Positions 55,267 to 64,000 of a stretch of DNA of 64,000 nucleotides are shown piece by piece. The position numbers and the translations under genes are program-made. How positions within the stretch are numbered: position 1 is the first letter of the stretch; each line of letters opens with the position of its first letter. The notes beneath the pieces are model-generated. The model saw only the letters and a list, made by a program, of their open reading frames with translations. It was not told where the DNA came from and searched no databases. Origin of the DNA: Ensifer oleiphilus (GTDB lineage Bacteria; Pseudomonadota; Alphaproteobacteria; Rhizobiales; Rhizobiaceae); the NCBI RefSeq assembly GCF_013371465.1, contig NZ_JABWDU010000001.1, forward strand, positions 1,265,275 to 1,329,274. Reading direction: 5' to 3'.

Positions 55267-57105
55267 CTATGCCGCCCAGCGGGATGAACCGGCCGAAGCC
55301 GCGTAGCCGTAGCCCGAATTCTCTGCCAGCGTGAAGCGGGCGATAAGCTCGCGCAGACGACCGGCCTCCTGTGCGAGCGTCGCACTTGCGGCATTCGCCT
55401 CTTCGACCATGGCGGCGTTCTGCTGGGTTACCTGGTCCATCTGGTTGACGGCGGTGTTGACCTCGGAAAGTCCGGCAGACTGTTCCTGCGCCGAAACAGC
55501 GATCGCATCCATGTGCTGATTGATCGTCACGATGAAACCTTCGATCGTGCGCAGCGCTTCGCCGGTCTCGCGCACCAGCTTGACGCCGCTCTGCACCTCG
55601 ACGGCCGAGTTGCGGATCAGGTCCTTGATTTCCTTGGCGGCATTGGCCGAGCGCTGCGCCAGTTCGCGCACTTCCTGGGCAACGACGGCAAAACCCTTGC
55701 CGGCGTCACCGGCGCGCGCCGCTTCCACACCGGCATTCAGCGCCAACAGGTTGGTCTGGAAGGCGATCTCGTCGATGACGCCGATGATGTTGGAGATCTG
55801 GCTCGACGAATGCTCGATACGGCCCATGGCATCGACCGCACCGGAGACGATGGCGCCGGACTTGTGGGCGCTTTCGTTCGCCTGGCTGGCGATGGCGCGG
55901 GCTTCGTTGGTTCGCTTGGACGAGCTGCCGACATTGGCCGTGATCTGGTCGAGGGCGGCGGCTGTTTCTTCCAGCGAAGCGGCTTGCTGTTCGGTGCGGC
56001 GCGACAGGTCGTCGGCGCTCTGGCTGACTTCGCGTGCGCCGCTGTCGATGCTGCTGGAGCTGGAGGAGACGGCCGCCAGCGTATCGGCCAGTTGGGCAAC
56101 GGCCTGATTGAGGTCGTGACGCAGTTGTTCGAAATCCGGGGCAAAAGGTTCGTTGAGCTGGAAGGCCAGATCGCCGGCAGCCAGGCGGCGAAGACCGGTC
56201 GCAAGACCCGCCGTCGCTTCCTGCAGGCGGAGCTGCGCGGCGGCTTCTGCCTCTTCCGTTACACGTCGACGCTCGGCCTCAGCCTGCGAACGCTGCACCT
56301 TGGCATCTTCCTCGAGCTGCAGATTGGAGATAGCCGCCTCACGGAAGACCTCGACAGCGCGGGCCATCTCGCCGATCTCATCCTTGCGCGCGCCATAGGG
56401 AATGGCGGTCGCGGTGTCGCCGTTTGCAAGACCTGCCATCGAGCGGGTGATGATCTGGATCGGGCGAGCGATGCCGCGGATTGCGTAGAGGATGGCGCCG
56501 AGCACGATAAAGGCGGCAACCGCGATGACACCCATTTCGATCGTGCGGATCTGGTCGTGGGTGGCGGAGCTTGCAGCAACGGCAGCGTCGGCGCCGGCAA
56601 GGTTAAGCGCGCGCATGTCCTTGATCGCCTGATCGACCAGTTGTTCAGTTTCGCGCATCTCGACCTTGAACACGCTTTGCGCCTTCATGTTTTCGAGATT
56701 GTTGGAGAGTTTGACCATGCCGGCGGAGACGGAGAGATAGGCCTCGTAGGCGCTCTTTACCTTTTCGAGCGACGCCTTGTCGGCGTCGGTGACCATGAGT
56801 GCGGCGTATTCGTCTGAAAGCTTGCCGAACCCGGCCACGGTTTCACCGATGACCTTCTCGGCTGCCTTCTTTTCGAAAGGCGTCAGCGAGATCAGGTGCC
56901 GGGCAAACGACATGCGCGTGTCCGAAAGCTGGGTTTCAAGCGCACGCGAAAGCGAGACGCGCGGTAGCCAGGTGGTGGCAATCTCGTTGTTGCGCTCGTT
57001 CATCATCTTGATGCCGCCGAGCGAGGCGACCGCCAACACGGTGACGATGAGGCCAACCAACAGGAAAAGGGCAATAAGGGTGTGTGATATCTTTAGGCGC
57101 GACAT
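55267..57105 (-). CDS. Methyl-accepting chemotaxis protein
   Basis: A 612-residue chemoreceptor. TM1 is about 7-29, a four-helix-bundle sensor fills 30-185, TM2 about 191-209, then HAMP, and the signalling domain with its hairpin tip (NAGVEAARAGDAGKGFAVVAQEVRELAQRSANAAKEIK). There is no C-terminal NWETF-type pentapeptide for CheR. The ligand is unknown. ATG at 57105 follows GGAGTTATTC; the longer upstream frame is not coding. Confidence 0.92.
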   Translation of the reverse strand: MSRLKISHTLIALFLLVGLIVTVLAVASLGGIKMMNERNNEIATTWLPRVSLSRALETQLSDTRMSFARHLISLTPFEKKAAEKVIGETVAGFGKLSDEYAALMVTDADKASLEKVKSAYEAYLSVSAGMVKLSNNLENMKAQSVFKVEMRETEQLVDQAIKDMRALNLAGADAAVAASSATHDQIRTIEMGVIAVAAFIVLGAILYAIRGIARPIQIITRSMAGLANGDTATAIPYGARKDEIGEMARAVEVFREAAISNLQLEEDAKVQRSQAEAERRRVTEEAEAAAQLRLQEATAGLATGLRRLAAGDLAFQLNEPFAPDFEQLRHDLNQAVAQLADTLAAVSSSSSSIDSGAREVSQSADDLSRRTEQQAASLEETAAALDQITANVGSSSKRTNEARAIASQANESAHKSGAIVSGAVDAMGRIEHSSSQISNIIGVIDEIAFQTNLLALNAGVEAARAGDAGKGFAVVAQEVRELAQRSANAAKEIKDLIRNSAVEVQSGVKLVRETGEALRTIEGFIVTINQHMDAIAVSAQEQSAGLSEVNTAVNQMDQVTQQNAAMVEEANAASATLAQEAGRLRELIARFTLAENSGYGYAASAGSSRWAA

Positions 57106-57481
57106 GAATAACTCCGGAGGAACGGCGTCCGTAAAAGCTTGTGCATGAATAAGTCGTTCCGACTCTTCATCGTCATGACGGAGCGGATGCCGAAGCAGGG
57201 AGTCATTCCTGTGCTTGACCGCACGCAAAATGCAGCCGCGCGAAACCTAGCCAACAAGTTATTACAAAAGCGCTAATCGATTAAAGTGAGTATAAGCTGA
57301 TATTTGCACATAGGAGCACGCGCTTTTTCGAACGATCGTTTCATGCCGAAACTGCAGTCCACATGTATTAGGACTGTCTTTACTTGGGTGACCTGAAATA
57401 ACCGTGTGGGATGGGCGCGTTCGCGTGGTTGACGGTCGCCGGTGCATTGACGGGTGCCGCTGTCGCGGGCCATGGTCGCCC
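57106..57481. other. Spacer between the chemoreceptor and the phosphoesterase gene
   Basis: 376 bases. TAATCGATTA at about 57273-57282 is a small palindrome in an AT-rich stretch likely to hold the chemoreceptor promoter. No gene seen. Confidence 0.4.
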
Positions 57482-58759
57482 ATGCCCTTCCGTTTCGTTC
57501 ACACCGCCGACCTCCATCTTGATTCGCCGCTACGCAGCTTGGCGCTTCGAAACGCCGATCTGGCCGACATCGTGCGCGGCGCAACCAGACAAGCGCTTGT
57601 GCGGATCGTCGACCTCTGCATCGCCGAAGAGGTCGATGCGCTGTTGATTGCCGGCGACCTTTATGATGGCAGCCAGACGTCGATGAACACCGCATTGTTC
57701 CTTGCGGGCGAGCTCCGCCGGCTGGACGAAGCCGGCATCCGCGTTTTCATCATCCGCGGCAACCACGATGCCCAATCGCAGGTGACGAACGAGCTGACGC
57801 TCTCGCCGTCGACGCATGTCTTCAAGGGCCGCAGCAAGCCCGTTCTGGCAAAGACGCTGGAGAGCGGTCGCGACGTCTACATCCACGGTATGAGTTTTGC
57901 GAGCCCGCACGCCCCGGAAAGCCTGCTGCCGTCCTTTCAGATGCCCGCTGCCGATGCGATCAATATCGGTATGCTGCACACGAGCCTTGCCGGTGCTGCC
58001 GGCCACGACCTTTACGCGCCCTGCAGCGTGGCCGATCTCCAGGCGCACGGCTTCGATTATTGGGCGCTCGGCCATGTTCACCAGCGCCAGGTCCATGCCA
58101 GCGAACCCTTTGTCGTCATGCCCGGCATGCCGCAGGGGCGCGACATCAACGAAGCCGGAGCCAAGGGCGTGACGCTCGCGACGGTCAGCGACGAGGGGCG
58201 GTTGACGATCGAGGAGCGGGCGATCGGCCTTGCCACTTTCGAGCGGATGAGCCTTGACCTGACAGGCATTTCCGAATGGAGCGATATGCTCGATGCGGTC
58301 CGAAACGCCTTCCTGCGGGCTCGCAATGCTGCCGCTGCCGATCACGTTATCCTGCGGCTGGCCTTGACCGGTGCGACACCGCTTGCCTGGCGCCTGCGCC
58401 GTGACGGCGATCTGCTTCAGGGCGAGATCGAGAATGTGGCTGCCGGCATCGGCGGGTGCTGGATCGAGAAGATCGAGCTCGAATGCCGCAGTCCCGATCC
58501 CGAGACCGGCACGGTGATGGCTGACCCGGTCGACGAATTGGCGGCGCTTGTCTCAAGCGACGTCCTGCCGGCCCATGGCTACCGTCAGGACGTGCGCGCC
58601 GCCGTCGAGGAGTTGCTGCAGCAACTGCCGCCGGAGTTGCGCCAGCTTTTGGCGCCGGATGAGGCGTCGGTGGAGCGGTTGGCGTTCGATGCCGGCGTCT
58701 CCGGCGCAGACGAGGTGCTCGCGCACCTCCACGGCAATTCGGGCGAGGGGGCTCGCTGA
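57482..58759 (+). CDS. YhaO/SbcD-like metallophosphoesterase
   Basis: A 425-residue DNA-repair-type nuclease of the Mre11/SbcD superfamily. Metal motifs: HTADLHLDSPL, IAGDLYDGS, RGNHDAQS, LHTSLAG and LGHVHQRQ, in order. The C-terminal 180 residues are less conserved and may bind the partner ATPase. It resembles YhaO of Bacillus. Its stop overlaps the ATG of the ATPase gene (TGATG), so the two are coupled. Confidence 0.9.
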   Translation: MPFRFVHTADLHLDSPLRSLALRNADLADIVRGATRQALVRIVDLCIAEEVDALLIAGDLYDGSQTSMNTALFLAGELRRLDEAGIRVFIIRGNHDAQSQVTNELTLSPSTHVFKGRSKPVLAKTLESGRDVYIHGMSFASPHAPESLLPSFQMPAADAINIGMLHTSLAGAAGHDLYAPCSVADLQAHGFDYWALGHVHQRQVHASEPFVVMPGMPQGRDINEAGAKGVTLATVSDEGRLTIEERAIGLATFERMSLDLTGISEWSDMLDAVRNAFLRARNAAAADHVILRLALTGATPLAWRLRRDGDLLQGEIENVAAGIGGCWIEKIELECRSPDPETGTVMADPVDELAALVSSDVLPAHGYRQDVRAAVEELLQQLPPELRQLLAPDEASVERLAFDAGVSGADEVLAHLHGNSGEGAR

Positions 58760-61700
58760 TGCGGCTGCGGGAACTCGATTTGGTGCGCTACGGCAAATTT
58801 ACCGAGCGCCGCCTCGATTTCGGTCCGGCGGCATCGGGCACGCCAGACTTGCATATCGTCTACGGACCGAACGAGGCCGGCAAGTCGACGCTGTTTTCCG
58901 GCTTCCTCGACCTGCTCTTTGGCATCGAGCATTACAGTTCCTACGGCTTTCTGCACCCCTATCCGACCATGCGGGTTGGCGGCACGATCGAGGCAGCTGG
59001 TCGCACGCACCACGCCTTCCGGGTAAAGCGCAAGACCAATACGCTGGTGGGCACCGACGATCAGCCGCTGCCGGAAAATTTGTTCTCCGCCTCGCTCGGC
59101 TCGATCGACCGCGCGACCTATCGCATGATGTTTTCGCTCGACGACGACAGCATCGAGCAGGGCGGGGAGGCGATCCTGAAGAGTGAGGGTGAACTCGGCT
59201 CGCTGCTTTTTTCCGCCAGTTCCGGTCTGCCCGATAGCGCCGTCATCCTGTCTACCCTGCGCGGTGAGGCGGATGCCTTTTACCGACCCCAGGCACGCAA
59301 GCATCAGCTTTCCGACCTGAAGGCTGAACTCGATGCGCTGAAGGTCGAGCGCAGTCGGCTGGACGTCAATGCTCGCGAATACGCGACGTTGCGCAAGACG
59401 CTTCTGGCGGCCCGTGAGCGTCACGACGCGGCCATGGCGCGCCGCGTCGAGCTGCGCATGGAGCGTGATCGGCTGAAGGCACAGATGGATGCCCTACCGC
59501 TCTTCAGGCGACTTGATGGTTTGCGAGCCGAGCTGGCAAAGGCGCCGGCCTTGCCGCGAGCGCCGGCCGAGTGGGCAGCAGAGCTGCCGGCACTGCGCCG
59601 GCGCGACATCGAAATCGCCAACAGGCTGCGTCAGCTCGACGACGAAACACGGCGCCGGCAGGAAGAACTGGATGACCTGCCACGTGACGCGGCGGCCCTC
59701 GTCCTGATGGAACGTTTGAATGTGCTGCAGGAGACGGCGCTCGATGCGCGGTATGTGACCGCGGCGCGCGACATGCCGGCACGGATCGACGAACTGTCGC
59801 GGACGAACACCGAAATTGCCGCCTGCCTTGTCCGGCTTGGAGAGCCCAGCGACCGGGATCCGGCGTCGCTTCTGCTGCCGGCGGCCACAAACGCCCGTCT
59901 GCAGGAACTCTCTCGGCAGCATTCGGCGCTGCAGGAGCGTGTGGCATCGGCCCGACAGGAGGCGGATGCGGCAAGGCGTGCGGAGCGGGAGACGGTCGGC
60001 GAGTTGGCACGGATCCAGGCCGAAGGCGGCCCAGGTGGCGATCCGACCGTGCTTGCCGAGCGTCTTCGGCGCCTTCGGCAGGACGATTGCGGTCTACGCC
60101 TCCATGCCGCAAGGCAGTCGCTCGAGCGCCTGGATGCCGAGCTTGCCGATAAGCTGGAGGCTTTGAGGCCGTATTCCGGCAGCGCCGATGATCTGCTCGG
60201 CCTGCCGGTGCCGGCCGCCGGTACGATGGAGGTCTGGCGACGGGAGCTCGCGGCACTGAACGAAAGGCACCTGCGCCTTGCAGATCGCGTCAGCGGCGAG
60301 ACCGAGCAGCTGGCTGGAGAGGAGGCCCGTCTCGACGCCCTGATGGCTTCGGGAGGCGCCATTGACGATAGGGCTTTCACCGAGCTTCGCCAGCATCGGC
60401 AGCGAACCTGGGAGCAGCATAAGGTTCGGCTGGACGCAACGACCGCGGTGATCTTTGAAGACGCTTTGGGTCGCGACGACGATGCAACAGCGTTGCGGCT
60501 TGCCGAGGCGGCAAAGGTCGCAGATATGCGCTCGCTCGCCTTGTCGATCGCCGAGCGCCGGGCACGGCTCGATGCGCTTCGGGAACAGCGGGTTTCCGTC
60601 GCCGGGGAATCGTCCGTGTTGCTGGAGGCCGTTCAGATGGCTGCCGTCGCCTGTGGATTGCCTAACGTTACGCAACTGACGCAGCTGGAGGCTTGGCTTG
60701 CAGCTCGGCTCGTGGCGCTCGATGTTCGCACGCAGCAGCGCTCTACGCGGCTGGAGCTCGATCGCGCCCAGGCCGACGCGAACGACGCGCGTGAAACACT
60801 CAAGGAATCACTTGCCGAGATCGGACTGACCGAACGTCTGCCGCAGCGGCTCGATGATCTCATGGCCTTTGCCGAAAATGCTTTCGCGCAGGCACAGTCG
60901 GCTTTCGCCGCCGGCAAAGCGGCGCGCGAGGCCGCTCGGCGTGCCGGCGACGGTCTGGAGCAGCGGCTATCGACCTTGGCAGAGGCCGAAGACGCGTTGT
61001 CCTCCTGGCAGGCGCAATGGGATGATCTGCTGTCTGCCACCTGGCTTGCCGGTCGACTTGAGCGGCCGCTGCCGGACGAGATTGCGCCCATGCTCGCCGT
61101 CTTGCAGGATCTCGACAAGCTGGTGCAGCGCAAGGCGGATCTCGAACACCGCGTCACCGGCATGCGCAAGGACCAAGTGGCCTTTGAGACCGCCATCGCA
61201 GACCTTGCCGGTGCTACGCACGTAAACGATACGCTTGCGACCTTTACCGCCATGAAAGCGCGTATTGCTGACGCTGAAAAACACGAGGCTCGACGCGCAG
61301 CGCTGTTGGCGGAATGTGACCGACTTGAGGAGGAGAATCGCAAGGTCGCTGCCGAGCAGGAGCTTCACGCTGCCCGTAAGCGCGTCGTGCTCGATTTCTT
61401 CGACTGCGAGACATTGGATGAAGCAGGCCTGCGGCTCGACGCTTCCCGCGAACAGGAGAGGCTGTGCCAGCGCATCGCCGAGGCGGAGAGCGACCTGATA
61501 TCACGCCTTGGCGTTGTCAGCATCGACGATGCTTTGGCGTTGCTGGCCACGCTTGATGACGAGGTGGTGCGGCTGGAACTGGTTCGTGTCGAGGCGGTTC
61601 TTGAAGAAAGCGACCGAGATGTCAGCGAATTGCATGCCGATATGCGAACGAAGGAAGCAGCGCTTGCAAATATCGCCGGCGATGACACCGTTGCAGCCCT

Positions 61701-62220
61701 CGACCAACGTCGCCGCACGCTGCTTTTGGAGATCGAGGCAAAGGCGCTCGGCCATCTCAGACTGAGGGCAGGCCTGATCGCTGCCGAACAGGCGCTCCGG
61801 CTCTTTCGCGAGCGCCACCGCAGTGCCATGATGCGGCGCGCCTCGGAAACCTTCAGCCGCATCAGCGGTGGAGAATACACGGGCCTGTCGGCGCAGGCCG
61901 AGAAGGGCCAGGAATTCCTGATTGCCAACTCCACTGCCGGCGGATCCAAGCTGGCGCGCGATCTCTCCAAGGGCACGCGCTTCCAGCTCTATCTGTCGCT
62001 CAGGATCGCTGGCTACCATGAGGTTGCCGCAGCGCGTGAAACTTTGCCTTTCATCGCTGATGACATCATGGAAACGTTTGACGACGGTCGCGCCGGTCGC
62101 GCTTTCGAGTTGATGGCGGACATGGCCCGCGTCGGGCAGGTGATCTACCTGACACATCACGAGCATCTTTGTGATATCGCCCGAGCGGCGTGCCCAGAAG
62201 TGACCATCCACAGGCTTTGA
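58759..62220 (+). CDS. YhaN/SbcC-like SMC-type ATPase
   Basis: A 1153-residue coiled-coil ATPase. Walker A is GPNEAGKS at residues 36-43; then long coiled coils over about 180-1000; the C-terminal head has LSKGTRFQLYLSLRIA (signature motif), LPFIADDIMETFDD (Walker B) and a switch histidine in YLTHHEH. There is no CxxC zinc hook, unlike SbcC and Rad50. With the coupled phosphoesterase it should form a DNA-end-processing complex; function in rhizobia is not described to my knowledge. Confidence 0.9.
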   Translation: MRLRELDLVRYGKFTERRLDFGPAASGTPDLHIVYGPNEAGKSTLFSGFLDLLFGIEHYSSYGFLHPYPTMRVGGTIEAAGRTHHAFRVKRKTNTLVGTDDQPLPENLFSASLGSIDRATYRMMFSLDDDSIEQGGEAILKSEGELGSLLFSASSGLPDSAVILSTLRGEADAFYRPQARKHQLSDLKAELDALKVERSRLDVNAREYATLRKTLLAARERHDAAMARRVELRMERDRLKAQMDALPLFRRLDGLRAELAKAPALPRAPAEWAAELPALRRRDIEIANRLRQLDDETRRRQEELDDLPRDAAALVLMERLNVLQETALDARYVTAARDMPARIDELSRTNTEIAACLVRLGEPSDRDPASLLLPAATNARLQELSRQHSALQERVASARQEADAARRAERETVGELARIQAEGGPGGDPTVLAERLRRLRQDDCGLRLHAARQSLERLDAELADKLEALRPYSGSADDLLGLPVPAAGTMEVWRRELAALNERHLRLADRVSGETEQLAGEEARLDALMASGGAIDDRAFTELRQHRQRTWEQHKVRLDATTAVIFEDALGRDDDATALRLAEAAKVADMRSLALSIAERRARLDALREQRVSVAGESSVLLEAVQMAAVACGLPNVTQLTQLEAWLAARLVALDVRTQQRSTRLELDRAQADANDARETLKESLAEIGLTERLPQRLDDLMAFAENAFAQAQSAFAAGKAAREAARRAGDGLEQRLSTLAEAEDALSSWQAQWDDLLSATWLAGRLERPLPDEIAPMLAVLQDLDKLVQRKADLEHRVTGMRKDQVAFETAIADLAGATHVNDTLATFTAMKARIADAEKHEARRAALLAECDRLEEENRKVAAEQELHAARKRVVLDFFDCETLDEAGLRLDASREQERLCQRIAEAESDLISRLGVVSIDDALALLATLDDEVVRLELVRVEAVLEESDRDVSELHADMRTKEAALANIAGDDTVAALDQRRRTLLLEIEAKALGHLRLRAGLIAAEQALRLFRERHRSAMMRRASETFSRISGGEYTGLSAQAEKGQEFLIANSTAGGSKLARDLSKGTRFQLYLSLRIAGYHEVAAARETLPFIADDIMETFDDGRAGRAFELMADMARVGQVIYLTHHEHLCDIARAACPEVTIHRL

Positions 62221-62282
62221 CGCTTGCATGAATCGGCATGCTATTGCCGAATGGTCGCCACGAAGAACTGGAGGAACGGCAT

Positions 62283-62681
62283 ATGGAGATCATACCCAGC
62301 GGCTCGCGGCCCTCGACACGGCCTCCGGCGGAGTATTTTACCGGAGCGGTCAGGCAGGACCCAGTGATCGAAGCGGCGGAGCCTGCGCGCGTACGCGCCG
62401 TGAACGTGACGTTCGAGCCCGGCGCGCGGACTGCGTGGCATACGCACCCGCTCGGCCAGACCCTGGTGGTGACATCAGGCCGCGGTCTGGCGCAGGTCTG
62501 GGGTGGGCCCGTGCGCGAGATCGGCACCGGAGATGTGGTCTGGTTTCCGCCCGGCGAAAAACATTGGCACGGCGCTGCACCGGACACCGCCATGGCTCAC
62601 CTCGCCATTCAGGAAGCGCTCGACGGCAAGGCGGTCGACTGGCTTGAGCATGTCAGCGACGAACAGTATCGCGGTGCGTAG
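62283..62681 (+). CDS. Cupin-domain protein
   Basis: A 132-residue cupin. The metal motif is [17 protein letters not shown] and the second motif [16 protein letters not shown]; all four ligands are there. The pattern is like the small cupins close to carboxymuconolactone or quercetinase families. ATG at 62283 follows GGAGGAACGG. Function unknown. Confidence 0.87.
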   Translation: MEIIPSGSRPSTRPPAEYFTGAVRQDPVIEAAEPARVRAVNVTFEPGARTAWHTHPLGQTLVVTSGRGLAQVWGGPVREIGTGDVVWFPPGEKHWHGAAPDTAMAHLAIQEALDGKAVDWLEHVSDEQYRGA

Positions 62682-62968
62682 CTGATTCTTTTACGAATCG
62701 GTCCCGTTTGAGATGGAACGCTTTGGAGGCGCTCATGCGCACGGCGCCGCCGGAGCAAGGACGCGCGCAACGGAATCAGTTCCGCCACGTGACTGGCCGT
62801 CAAAGCGATTGCCGCCGTTTGAGTTTGCAAGCAGTGCCAAGAGCACGATGTTTTTGAACAATTCAGCACACGAGACGCCGAACGTTCATCGCGCACTGTT
62901 GGAGAACGCATGGCCGGCAGCAAGCGCGCGTTCCGGTTTGTTATCAGCAATTTATCATGGGAAGAAAA
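62682..62968. other. Gene-free stretch
   Basis: 287 bases between the cupin and tRNA-Val. No supported gene. Confidence 0.4.
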
Positions 62969-63044
62969 TGGTGGGCGATGAGAGACTCGAACTCCCGACA
63001 TCCTCGGTGTAAACGAGGCGCTCTACCAACTGAGCTAATCGCCC
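62969..63044 (-). tRNA. tRNA-Val (anticodon TAC)
   Basis: On the minus strand a 76-base cloverleaf: acceptor GGGCGAT with ATCGCCC, anticodon TAC in CGTTTACACCG, T loop GAGTTCGAGTC, and an encoded CCA end. It reads GUA and GUG. Confidence 0.96.
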
Positions 63045-63770
63045 TTCAGCGTTCGGACCGGATGTGTCCGCCGCGTCGGTGGCCGTGATCTAGGCGTAAC
63101 CGAAAAAAACCGCAAGAGCATTTCCATCGTTTTTTCGATTTTTTTTGCAACGGACGGCAGAAGTGCAGGAGTTGTCGGGTTTTCGCGTTGTGGAAAAAAC
63201 GAAGAACGGCGACTGTGGGAAACGACGATTGGCCTCATGGCGACTTTCGCTCGAATCCCTCGATCAGTGACCAATACCCGAGTCTCGATGATGGGAACCT
63301 GCAGGACGGTTCATGGCTGGCCTCTGGCTGAGGGCGGTGCTGATGCGCCGAGCACGGCATCCCAACGACGCCAGAGGGTTGCCACGGACCACCCTCGGCA
63401 GGATTCCCGGACTTTCCGCCGGTGTCGAGATCCTTGATTGATGCGTGAGCATCGCTTCGCGGGTCTCTCCTGGCCAGAAAACCCGATCGAGCCTGGCCTA
63501 TAGGTTCCTGTCATCGAGAGTTGGCATAAAATTCGCTTACCGGTTCTCCTCATGGCGGAACGCCCGACCGTGGAAAGGGAAGCGAGCTTGCGATTATAGG
63601 GGAGGGGAGAGCCGGCTTTGATCTTGCCTGTGGATCAAAATTGGCTCTGTCATGGATTTGTCTCCAAACACGCTTGACACCCAAATGCGAACCGCTTAGT
63701 TAGCCGCTCATCGAACGGGCAAGCCCGCTTCGGTGCCGGGGCGGAAACGCCCCAGCCACTTCAAGATGAT
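63045..63770. other. Gene-free stretch upstream of the tRNA-Asp genes
   Basis: 726 bases without a supported gene. It holds T-rich runs near 63129-63148 and the tRNA-Asp promoter. The short open frames here have no ribosome site or family motif. Confidence 0.45.
63674..63702 (+). promoter_or_regulatory. Sigma-70 promoter of the tRNA-Asp genes
   Basis: TTGACA, 17 bases, then TAGTTA. The -35 is perfect and preceded by C, as liked in alphaproteobacteria. It lies about 69 bases before the first tRNA. Confidence 0.7.
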
Positions 63771-63847
63771 GCGGGTGTAGCTCAGTCGGTTAGAGTGCCG
63801 GCCTGTCACGCCGGAGGTCGCGGGTTCGAGCCCCGTCACTCGCGCCA
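63771..63847 (+). tRNA. tRNA-Asp (anticodon GTC), first copy
   Basis: A 77-base cloverleaf: acceptor GCGGGTG with CACTCGC, anticodon GTC in the loop CTGTCAC, T arm CGGGTTCGAGCCCCG, encoded CCA. It reads GAC and GAU. Confidence 0.96.
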
Positions 63848-63922
63848 TTCTTGACATGGTTTGGCTTGAGGCATTTCCAGGAAATGCCGATGGTGGTAAT
63901 ACTGACCCCTTGGGTCATATGC

Positions 63923-63999
63923 GCGGGTGTAGCTCAGTCGGTTAGAGTGCCGGCCTGTCACGCCGGAGGTCGCGGGTTCGAGCCCCGTCACTCGCGCCA
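63923..63999 (+). tRNA. tRNA-Asp (anticodon GTC), second copy
   Basis: Identical over all 77 bases to the copy at 63771, separated from it by 75 bases. It ends one base before the window edge. The two are probably transcribed together. Confidence 0.96.
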
Positions 64000-64000
64000 T

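Overview
The window is a chromosomal segment of an alphaproteobacterium of the Rhizobiaceae, most probably Sinorhizobium/Ensifer or a close relative. The evidence is gene order and signals: ribH-nusB, hppA, a YceD-plsX-fabH-ihfA-MerR block, a unipolar-polysaccharide-like cluster, COX15-argC-speB-phhA, rplM-rpsI, metY, clpP-clpX-lon-hupB, a RIME1-type intergenic repeat, a GTTC-N7-GTTC LexA box and a CTGTCAT-type Pho box. It is mostly conserved core chromosome; I see no prophage, CRISPR array or integrative island.

Layout. 0-11.2 kb is core metabolism: a cupin gene cut by the left edge, a HAD phosphatase, ribH-nusB, an MFS carrier, a K+-independent proton pyrophosphatase, bamE divergent from a cytochrome bc1 chaperone, and the lipid/IHF block. 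11.2-12.95 kb is the least ordinary stretch: a decayed 265-bp IS630 remnant with both ends and its TA duplication, a 77-codon gene behind a LexA box, and tRNA-Pro(GGG). 12.95-25 kb is surface polysaccharide: an OafA-type acyltransferase, then an operon on the minus strand (Wza-like exporter, glycosyltransferase, polyprenyl glycosylphosphotransferase, ligase/polymerase, glycosyltransferase), a divergent Wzc-like protein lacking the Walker A lysine, and a CelD-like GNAT protein.

25-41.6 kb holds a phosphoesterase, heme A synthase, type-2 argC, an LtaS-like sulfatase-fold enzyme, agmatinase, phenylalanine hydroxylase with a divergent Lrp regulator, ribosomal L13/S9, a thioesterase, an ECHDC3-like crotonase, an EamA carrier, a CoA-binding protein, O-acetylhomoserine sulfhydrylase, and a MarR/SDR pair around a palindromic operator next to a cytochrome P450. 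41.8-45.2 kb has a VOC protein and an endonuclease/exonuclease/phosphatase plus phospholipase D pair.

45.4-51 kb is proteostasis: clpP, clpX, lon (clpP and lon each with a sigma-32-like promoter) and the HU gene. Then come an FMN riboswitch controlling the riboflavin importer ribN, a phytase-like exported protein behind a Pho box, a MarR regulator, a chemoreceptor, a YhaO/YhaN-like nuclease-ATPase pair, a cupin, tRNA-Val(TAC) and two identical tRNA-Asp(GTC) genes at the right edge.

Regulatory calls rest on reading motifs by eye; functional calls rest on recognised family motifs, not on database searches.
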